A stretch of DNA of 64,000 nt, taken from contig AJFK01000096.1 of the NCBI GenBank assembly GCA_000467715.1, forward strand, positions 1 through 64,000, given 5' to 3'. The stretch comes from Hysterium pulicare CBS 123377. Taxonomy: Eukaryota > Ascomycota > Dothideomycetes > Hysteriales > Hysteriaceae. This document shows positions 55,945 to 64,000 of this stretch, piece after piece. The notes under the pieces are model-generated. The model did not search any database. It was not told the origin of the DNA and saw nothing but the letters and a program-made list of their open reading frames with translations. The translations under genes were made by a program, and so were the position numbers. The stretch's first letter is position 1; each line of letters opens with the position of its first letter.

Positions 55945-57637
55945 TCAAACCTTCTCAACTTGTTCTGTAACGGTAGCATTCTGAGGCTTCTCATGGGCTG
56001 ACTCTCCCAAAGCGGACTCCTCTACCTTGATAGTAGCCTGTTCATGCTCGCCCGCTTCTACGTAGTCCACTTCTCCGAATATCTTGTCCATTCTCTCGAG
56101 TGAGATACCTTTTGTTTCTGGAAGGATGAATATGACGGAGACCTGATGTAAACGTTAGTACGAAGGAAATCATACGGTGGAATAGATTCAAACTTACCAA
56201 AGCAACGACATTGAGACTAAATAGAAGCCAGTAACTCTTACCACCAACTTCGCTATTGAATCTTGGCCACGGTTGGGTTAAAGCAATTAGACAAATAGTT
56301 TGGCCGAGCAACGATATACCGAAAGCCTTATCCCGGACATGTTGTGGGAAGATTTCAGAGGCAATTGCGGGTGGAATTGGCCCGTTCGACCAACAGTATG
56401 TGAGTCCGACGATGAAGAGCATGGCAACTTCCACCACTGCAGCGGCCTTATTCTTGTTGGTAGGGAATGATGTCGTGAGAGATCCAAGAATGAGAAGTGC
56501 CAGTGACTGGATGCTAAATCCGGCAATCAATAATGCTCTGCGGCCGAATCGGTCGACCGAAAATGTATTGACAAGGACGATGAACAGCTGGAGTACTGCT
56601 TGAATCCCATTGATGGCGAGAGCTTGGCTTCCGCTATCCCAGCCCAAAGATTGGTAGATCAGTGTCGCATACATGGTGACTGCGGCAATACCACCGAACT
56701 GTTGCAAAGCCATCGCGTAAAATCCGTAGCACACACGCTTCCGTAAAGCAGGAGTCTTCAGCAGGCCCATGTATCCCGGATCGAAGCGTCGTCGGAACTC
56801 CCGAGAGGCAACCAGCTCGTGAAATTCGGCACGCACGTATTCGTCATCAGGAGACCCAGACCTGATCTTGGCAAGGACGGTCAATGCTCTTTCTGGTTCC
56901 TCGGGATGCTTCTCTAGCAGCCATCGTGGGCTCTCCGGGTACCAGAATGAGACAACCACGAACATCAGGCCGATGGGGATTTGAATGACGTTCGATACCC
57001 TCCAGGCGATATTGTAAGGTGACTTGTGGAAGGACATGCCGTAGCCTGCCCAGAACGCGATGAGGGTCCCGAGCTGGTATCCAAATTGGGAGACTGTGCC
57101 TACGAAAGAACCACGCAGTTTTCGAGGAGAGCATTCTGCGACGTAGAGATTGGAGGCGATGTAGACGCATCCGAATCCGAGACCCCTGACATTGATAAGT
57201 GCGAGCTGGCAGGATGTTTGAGCGATGCTTACGTCATAAGGCGACCGAGAATAAGTACTCCATATGTGTTTGGCACAACTTGGACGACTCTTCGCCATGT
57301 AAGTGATTGACCTGGAATGCAGTGTGTGATATTTAACTTACACTCCAATGCACATGAAGATTATAGAAATGCGAAGAGCCCACAATCGACCGAGCATGCT
57401 AGCGAGAGTTCCTCCAATGAACAATTGAGCAAGACCAGTAGATGCCCAAGGAATCGTGGCAATCACGCCGCTCCTCGTAGAGTCGACGTTATAATAATGA
57501 ATGAATTCCTTGTCCGCCAAGATGACAGTCATGATTCCGGCGTCATATCCGTTGAAGCATGTCGAGAAGACCATGCCATATAGGAGTAGTGCCGCATAGC
57601 GGTCTTCTGGAGGTAGAAACTTGTGAAGAAGTCCCAT
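55945..57637 (-). CDS. MFS sugar transporter (hexose/pentose type)
   Basis: Exons 57637-57342, 57289-57233, 57185-56198 and 56142-55945 (introns of 52, 47 and 55 nt) join in phase to 512 aa. Twelve transmembrane helices are expected. Sugar-porter signatures present are GYDAGIMTV in helix 1, ASMLGRLWALR after helix 2, NLYVAECSPRKLRGS, YPESPRWLLEK, VDRFGRRALL and VSVIFILPETKGISLERMD. The C-terminal tail is acidic. The splice at 56197/56142 restores the PETKG motif, which is lost if the exon is read straight through. The gene is divergent from the GH127 gene, so it probably imports the sugars that enzyme releases. Confidence 0.9.
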
Positions 57638-58224
57638 GGCGGTGGCAGAGAAGCTTGAAAAGAGGCTTTGAAGGGAAGAGTCTGCTTGCCTGTCATCTTG
57701 AGATCGGCGCGTGATGAAGGCTTCTTATGGTCGCTCTCTTGAGGCATGGGTTCCGTGGCTATCCCCGTGGGGATGGCTTTCGCAGATGGCGAAGTCCCGG
57801 TGGGAAATAGACAGTTATTGATGGACGGTAATTTTGTCGACTGAAGGTTAGCGACGGTGTTTGCTATGGATGGCTGCGAGCGATGGGTGGAGAGACGAAA
57901 CGGACCACTACGTAAGCGGCAGCATTGCCGAGGTGCAAACCTTGGCTAATACGACGCCGAAAGGGCTGGCACATCTATCCCAGTCTCCCACCGTTGTTGA
58001 TCATCTAAATCATCGATCATGTTCGCCGTACACCGTCGGCACGCCATGCGGCATTCGTCCTGTGTTCTCGGATTGAGCTTTCAACTGAAGATGATGATGT
58101 CCACGATTAAGTGCCGTTAAAGGACTTCTACTGCCAATAAGTCCTAGGCTTTCAGTACTTCAAGTCAAGTTCCTACAATCCGTTTACTTATTCTCCGGAA
58201 ATCTTGCAGAACTAGAGGTCCAAA
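57638..58224. promoter_or_regulatory. Shared divergent promoter, transporter / GH127
   Basis: 587 bp separate the two start codons. CCCCGTGGGG at 57763-57772 contains GTGGGG, which matches the fungal carbon-repressor CreA consensus SYGGRG. Known arabinose-regulator motifs were looked for and not found. Co-regulation of both genes is inferred from the arrangement. Confidence 0.5.
57767..57772 (+). promoter_or_regulatory. Possible CreA carbon-catabolite repressor site
   Basis: GTGGGG fits the SYGGRG consensus and sits inside a GC-rich near-palindrome between two genes of presumed sugar catabolism. Such six-base matches occur often by chance. Confidence 0.3.
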
Positions 58225-60533
58225 ATGGCTAATCCTCAAACCACATTCAATTACACAATCTTTTCACCGAAATCATTTTGCGCTCGGAAACGAGATATTG
58301 TGTACAAACATACGCTCCCGTATCAATTGCAAGTTCTCAAGGACACCGGCCGATATGACGCCTTCAAACTCGAATGGAACCCCGTCTATAACGAAACACC
58401 GAATGTGTGGCCTGTGCCGAACCATTTGTTCTGGGATTCAGATGTAGCAAAATGGATCGAAGGATCATGTTATTTCCTCCAAGAACGCAATGATGCGGAA
58501 TTGAGAGGTGCGGTTGATGAGCTCGTAGACATGATTCAAGGCGCCCAACAACCAGATGGCTACATTAATATTCATTTTACCGTGGTAGAGCCAAACAAGC
58601 GATGGAGCAATCTTCGAGACCTACATGAACTGTATGGAGTGTTCCCTAACATTGCATCCTGCTCTCCCTTCTAATTTATTGGAACAGATACAATGCCGGA
58701 CACCTTATCGAAGCGGCACTAGCTCATGAAGCACTAACTCACAATGGCAAGCTCCTTCGACCACTTCTTAAATATGTAGATCTCCTTTGTGATGTTTTCG
58801 GTCCCAGCCAAGGCCAGAAACATGGTTATCCAGGCCATCCAGAGATCGAATTAGCATTACTGCGGCTTCATCAGATGACTCAAAATCCGAAGCATCTTGC
58901 CCTTGCAAAATTCTTTATAGACGAGCGAGGAAATCCGAAAGGGGAGAATGGACGTCATTATTATGAGGTTGAAGCAGAGAGCAGAGGGGAAAGTCCATTC
59001 GAGAGACCCGTGTACTACCCAAAACCGCGAAGCTACTGGTATGCTTTACCGTACTAGCCTTTAAACTGCATCCGCTAACTTTATGGCAGGTATCAACAAG
59101 CTCAAGCCCTGATTGTTGATCAGGAGAGTATAGAGGGTCACTCGGTTAGGGCGATGTACTTGCTCACTGCGGTGGCTGATCTCACACGTCTCACGCGGGA
59201 AAGAAAGCCTAAAGTCTATGCGGAGGCTTTGCATAGACTTTGGAGCAATATGGTGAATAAGAAGATGTATTTGACCGGCGGCATTGGAGCTATGGAGCAG
59301 TGGGAGGGGTTTGGAATCGACTACTTCCTTCCCCAAGGCTCGGATGAAGGTGGCTGCTATGCAGAGACTTGCGCGTCAATCGGCGTGATGATGCTTGCTG
59401 AACGCCTGCTGCAAGTGTGTATAATCCAACTCCGCACTTTATCAAGGATTTGCTAAGTCATGCTCCAGATCGATCTCAACGGCCAATATGCTGATATCAT
59501 GGAACTTTGCTTCTACAACGCAGTGTTGACTGGCATGTCATGTGATGGAAAAGCTTTCACTTATGTGAATCAACTTGCATCTACGGACAAGAACCCGTCG
59601 AAACGCGAGGAGTGGTTTACTTGTGCGTGCTGTCCGCCCAATGTCACCCGGCTGCTGGGTAGTATTGGAGGCTACCTTTGGTCCTCGGACACTGATGAGA
59701 GTAAGAATGAGGCCGCCATCAACATTCATATGTTCGGCTCTGCAACCTTGCGTATCCCTACCAAAGCAGGTAACATTCAGGTGTCACAAGAGTCGAATTG
59801 GCCATGGGAAGGCAAAATTCGGTTCTCGGTGCAAAGCCCTGAAGGTTTCAATACGACTATCAGGCTCCGTATTCCAAGCTTTGCCTCGGATTGGAAGGTA
59901 CATAATTCCACTGTAGAAAACGTTTCTCCTTTGCTGATTAGAGAGACAGATGACGCCCACACCGCCTGATACCGGAGTCGTTGCGGGTTACCTTACGCTG
60001 GATTCTCGATACTTGAAGGAGTCGCCTGAGTTTTGCCTTGACATTCCAATGGAAGCTAGATTTCTTTCCCCTCACCCATATGCCAATCAGAATATTGTAG
60101 CGCTTGCCCGAGGACCAATCGTGTACTGCGTCGAAGACGTTGACAATGAGTGGGTTGAAGATCACTATAAGGTACGGCTATAACTTTCCGAACAATCATG
60201 CTTTCTGGTTGATGGCTGACATCCGTTCCGCAGTCTTTGATTTTCAATCCGCCAAAAGGATTATCTTCAATCTCCGAAGAATCTATCACAGATCCGAAGA
60301 CGAGCGAGCAATATGTTCGACTAATCGCACACGATGCTGCTTCAACTATGTCGGTCAAGTGTTCGTCCATGGCTGGACCAGCCAGCGGTAGAGACCGAGG
60401 AAATGGGCCCCATGTGAACGGGGATAGTCAAGCAAGTTCTAGACACATTTCAGAGCTTGTTTTCATTCCATATTACTTCCGCGCCAATAGAGGTGGACGG
60501 GGACATATGAGAGTTGGGCTCCGGAAACCTTAA
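58225..60533 (+). CDS. GH127 beta-L-arabinofuranosidase-like glycoside hydrolase
   Basis: Exons 58225-58631, 58688-59038, 59090-59414, 59469-59897, 59950-60171 and 60234-60533 join in phase to 677 aa. The N-terminal alpha/alpha-barrel includes NVWPVPNHLFWDSDVAKWIEG and MIQGAQQPDGYI. The metal/catalytic residues are in YAETC (Glu344, Cys346) and CACCPPN (Cys413, Cys415, Cys416). These correspond in spacing to the zinc-binding Glu and Cys and the nucleophilic Cys of bacterial HypBA1. A beta-sandwich (IRFSVQSPEG, GYLTLDSRYL, ALARGPIVYCVEDVDN) follows. No signal peptide was seen, so the enzyme is probably intracellular and acts on imported arabinofuranosides. A long polar insert near the C-terminus (60360-60450) is unusual. 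Confidence 0.9.
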
Positions 60534-60977
60534 GAATAGACATATCTTCGTGTAGACTTATAAACCTTCTTTCTCGACTGAGCGTAGCCACAGAAAAAAT
60601 ACGTGAACTATGTTGCTTAGGCTCACGGGAACGGAAGCACTTTGATGAGTGATGTGGACACCAATCCAGCTGTGCAAAAAGATGGGAACGGGGTTAAAAA
60701 GGCGCTAGCAGAGGTTCGAATAAATGAATCAAGTCTTCATTTAAGCCAAGTACATCTATGCATGGTGTCTCTTTAGCTAGGCAAGGTCACGTGCAAGCTA
60801 CCAGGGCTTCCCCGCAGAAAACTGTACGTCGGTCCGTCTCAACCTTACAACCTTCATCAGCTCTATCAACACCTGTGGATACCTGTACGACTTTAACTGC
60901 TCTGGCTGGACAGAATTTACAGTGCGCTATCTTGACCCCACAACGATGCCATCAATGCGGACGGATGGAGTGTCGAG
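60534..60977. other. Intergenic, 444 bp, contains dispersed-repeat copy B
   Basis: This is 3' flank of the GH127 gene and the promoter of the regulator gene. The only recognised feature is the segment at 60608-60650. Confidence 0.5.
60608..60650 (+). repeat. Dispersed repeat segment, copy B
   Basis: It matches 20814-20856 in the blocks TTAGGCTCACGG and CGGAAGCACTT at the same spacing, with weaker matches on both sides (an upstream GACTGA and a poly-A run, a downstream purine-rich stretch). The boundaries are unclear. Confidence 0.45.
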
Positions 60978-63900
60978 ATGACTCCAAGCTCACAATTCGA
61001 GCACAATGATCGGCCCAGGTATCCGTGTGATCAATGCGATCGCAGCTTTCAAAGACCTGAGCATTTGAAACGACACCAGCGAAAACATGAAGAGTCATGG
61101 CCTTTTGTATGCGACCTTTGTCAAAAGAGATTCTCCCGGAGGTAAGTCTTTCAAGTTTTGGTCAAATCTCAATGGAATCCTCAAGCTCCTGCATCATAAA
61201 TCTCCACTCGTTTAAAGGACGGAGTCAACATCTTTTTTTTTTATGTTTTTTGAGATTCGCAATCACCATTTACGATATGTCAGGGCAGGTCAATTAACAG
61301 AATGATGAGTGTTTCGTCTCGAAGGTTCTTATGGGGTCGCTGACACTTTTTAGTGATATCCTTAATCGCCATGAGTTGATTCACAAGTATCCCGAGCATA
61401 ACCCAAGTTCTGGCCAACCAGCACAGTTACCTCTCAACGGGAGAAGAGCATGCTCTGAGTGCGCGAAAGCCCGCGCCAGATGCTCGAAGACAAGAACATG
61501 CTCTCGCTGTGCCGCCAAGTCCCTTGTCTGTATCTATCCCTCTGGTCGCCGGCACAGGCACAAGCAAGCAGTTACACAGGCAATTAGCGGCATTGTCAAC
61601 GAAAACTCCCCTTCTTACGGCTCAAATACCAGCAGCTCACCCCAAACCCAGGACACACACCCACACCAACCCAATCAGGGGCATACTGGTGAGCTATCTT
61701 TTTCCCGTTCAAATTCCACGCTGGTGAAGTCGTTTCCAGCTGTTCCAACCTCGCCTTTTTCCAGTCATTCGTGACAAATTACCTATACCACACCTTTTTT
61801 CGGATTTGTCTCAAGACACGAACTGGCTTTAAGTCTTTTTACGGAGACCAAATGGGTTATGCAGGCTGGTGATAAAGATCAAGAGAGGGGTGGCACCCTC
61901 AAAACACGAATTTTTCTGCCAATGACGTATCATAGTTATTTGCTAACTAAGTAATGTATTTCAGGCCCAACTACAGTACAAAATAGCCAATCATTGGACC
62001 ACTTTAGCAATAATCAGAATTTCGGTGTTGACCAAATTATGGCAGGCTTTGGGACGATTAACTCCATGGAGGCAATGGTCCCATATCACAACAACACCAA
62101 CTCCGTTTCTGGACCAAGAATGCCCAGCATTCCTCAAATAGGGCTTGTCGATATCCGTTCACCGTATATATCGCAGCCTTTTGACCAAACATTCGACGAT
62201 CCAATCAACTGGTTACCGGGGAACTTCGAGACGGATATCGACTACACCTCAATTCTTGGTCTTGGAATAACAGCCCCTGGAACAATGTCTTTGGAGCAAT
62301 ATGACAATCCAGCGAGCTTGGATCCGCTACCCGCCCTACTCGGCGAAACGGCAGGCACGACTGGTATCTCACCCAGCACAACCACTCCAAGTCAAGATCA
62401 AGATCATCCATCGGATATGGATAACCTACAAGATGAGATATCTCCTCGATCTTACGCACCTCAATCGTTGCCGTGTACAGACAACCTGTCACCAGGCTCA
62501 ATAAAGGGAGGTCTTTATGCAACTAGCACAGATGGTGCAAGGAAACCTTGCACGATGCGTCTAAAGGGGTCTAACATTACCGTATATGGTGCGCAGCCGT
62601 TATCAATGACAAAACGCAATGTAACTTCGGCCGATACACCGCAATGCGAATTTCCGGACCTGGTCCATATTGCGATCGAGGGGCTCATGGGCGATTTCAT
62701 CTCGACGCACGCGTACGACGAGATTTACGAAAGCTTTAGGAGGCTCTGTCTTGGTTCTGACATGCTTTTTCGTCAATTTGGCAGTAGTGCATTCCCTTTG
62801 ATTGGCCACCTAAACTATTTTTGCTACTTATACTTCGAACACGTCGACCCATTCCTCCCCATACTGCACCGGCCATCTATGGGCAGCAATGCATGTTGGC
62901 AGCTGGTTCTTTCCATTGCCGCGCTAGGTTGCCAATACACAGAAACGGAAGAGTTTTCGAGATGTGTTATTCCATTCCAAGAGTTCCTGCGCCGTGTAGT
63001 CTTCTGGGAGCTTGAAAGAAGTGGCATCAGTAGTCTTGAATTGCCAATGGTGCAAACCGCTGTATTGAGTCATGTGGGAATGCTCTATGGAGGTTCTTTC
63101 CGCCTGGCAAATCTAGCACGAGGCGATCATGATAAACTGGTGGACATGGTACGCCGAAACGGGTTCTTGGTCGCAAGTAAAGAACTGGGGGAATGCACGA
63201 ACAGCACGCAGAATGTCGGGTGGCGATCGTGGCTGGAATCAGAAACAAGACTTCGAATTGGGTATTCTGTTTGGGTTAGTATCCCCCGAAAGCCAAAACA
63301 AGCTTCAAACTAACATCTTCGATAGCTTTTGGACACAATTCGATATTACCAGCTTGGATTAAAGCCTTCCATGTCATTAGCAAATGCACTTGCATCGCTT
63401 CCAAGCGACGCTCTTTGGAGAGCAGAAAGTGTCATCGAGTGGGTCAAGATGTTTGAGATTAGCCAAGGTAAGCATGGCATAACATTATTTTTTTTCGCTG
63501 ACATGTCTAGCGAATCCGTCATTATTTTCTGCCGTTCAAAATATCTATCGAGAGGGGAAAGTCAAGCCCGACGTCGGAGAATTTAGTCGTATTTTGATAC
63601 TCCATGGCATATACCGGGAAACCTGGGAAGTTGCAAATTACTTTCAACGGCCTCTGAGTCTCTGGCAACCATCTGGAGGCAGAACTGAGAGGACCCGATC
63701 AGATAAAGATGCTCCGATTCCGAGTGTTGGTGAAACGGTAGAACGTATTCCATGGCTTCCAGAGATAACCTCGTTCTCTAACTGGCGCAACGCAAGTTGC
63801 GATGCTATCGATGTATTGCACTGGGCTGCCAACAGTACCATTGCTTTACACAATGGCGCCGAGCACCATACAGTCCTTCATCTTCATCTGTCAAGGACCA

Positions 63901-64000
63901 TACTTCTCGTACCGTACGCAAATATTCGAAAACTTGCGGTCTCCCTTGCATCAACGCCGCGACACAGGGGCATGGCGCAGAGCGGGATCGACGAAAACGT
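60978..64000 (+). CDS. Transcription factor with two C2H2 fingers and a Zn2Cys6 cluster (3' end outside window)
   Basis: Exons 60978-61141, 61354-61688, 61965-63274, 63326-63467 and 63511 to beyond 64000 keep frame. The N-terminus has two C2H2 fingers (YPCDQCDRSFQRPEHLKRH and FVCDLCQKRFSRSDILNRH, the second split by intron 1). A Zn2Cys6 binuclear cluster starts near residue 87 (RRACSECAKARARC, CSRCAAKSLVC). A polar linker leads to a fungal_trans-type middle homology region (FYFEHVDPFLPILHRPS-like, LWRAESVIEWVKMFE). Introns 1 and 2 are long (212 and 276 nt). Combined C2H2/Zn2Cys6 regulators occur in Pezizomycotina. Position beside the GH127 gene suggests it is the local regulator. The protein is open at the right edge. 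Confidence 0.82.

Noticed and set aside
56042-56142. Transporter C-terminus read straight through into 56042
   Set aside because: Splicing out 56143-56197 restores the conserved PETKG motif and an acidic tail ending at 55945.
57529-57747. Upstream start of the sugar transporter at 57747
   Set aside because: It is in another frame with no GT donor to join it; Met at 57637 begins just before the first helix.

Overview
The window is nuclear DNA of a filamentous ascomycete (Pezizomycotina). The evidence is short introns (about 43-280 nt, mostly 45-65) with GTAAGT-type donors and CTAAC branch points, compact genes on both strands, and fungus-specific families (HET domain, SesB-NACHT-ankyrin NLR, PEX10, VID21, MAK11, BIG1, ILM1, Zn2Cys6 regulator). 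A Leotiomycete-like genome is my best guess, but it rests on general resemblance only. All exon coordinates were read by eye from splice signals, reading-frame continuity and family conservation.

Left part (1-18.3 kb): an AT-rich, RIP-like edge; a K-Cl cotransporter (SLC12/Vhc1-like); a HET-domain gene interrupted by an in-frame stop; a head-to-head pair of MAK11-like WD40 protein and the NuA4 subunit VID21/EAF1; a small membrane-anchored protein; and an ERD1-like EXS protein. Middle-left (18.6-33.5 kb): a low-complexity orphan gene, a four-exon SesB-hydrolase/NACHT/ankyrin NLR, PEX10, an F-box protein, a DUF202 membrane protein, an FAD monooxygenase and a BTB-like protein. Next comes about 2.3 kb with no gene, holding a diverged three-copy tandem repeat with a period near 160 bp.

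Middle-right (35.8-45.8 kb): a serine/threonine dehydratase-like PLP enzyme, the protein farnesyl/geranylgeranyl transferase alpha subunit, a broken SDR gene, ILM1, a membrane dipeptidase, a TATA-driven coiled-coil gene whose C-terminus seems recently shortened, and a conserved gene with an apparent frameshift.

Right part (46.4-64 kb): a six-exon gene for a secreted, internally duplicated cysteine-rich precursor with Lys-Arg processing sites, which I consider the most interesting item. It is followed by a cysteine-rich type I membrane protein, BIG1 and a FAP1/NF-X1 zinc-finger protein. The window ends with a likely catabolic mini-cluster: an MFS sugar transporter, a divergent GH127 beta-L-arabinofuranosidase, and a regulator combining C2H2 fingers with a Zn2Cys6 cluster that runs off the right edge. 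Transporter, hydrolase and regulator together suggest inducible use of L-arabinofuranosides.

No rRNA, CRISPR array or intact transposon was seen. A tRNA-like A/B-box remnant, several small repeats and a shared dispersed segment (near 20.8 kb and 60.6 kb) are listed.
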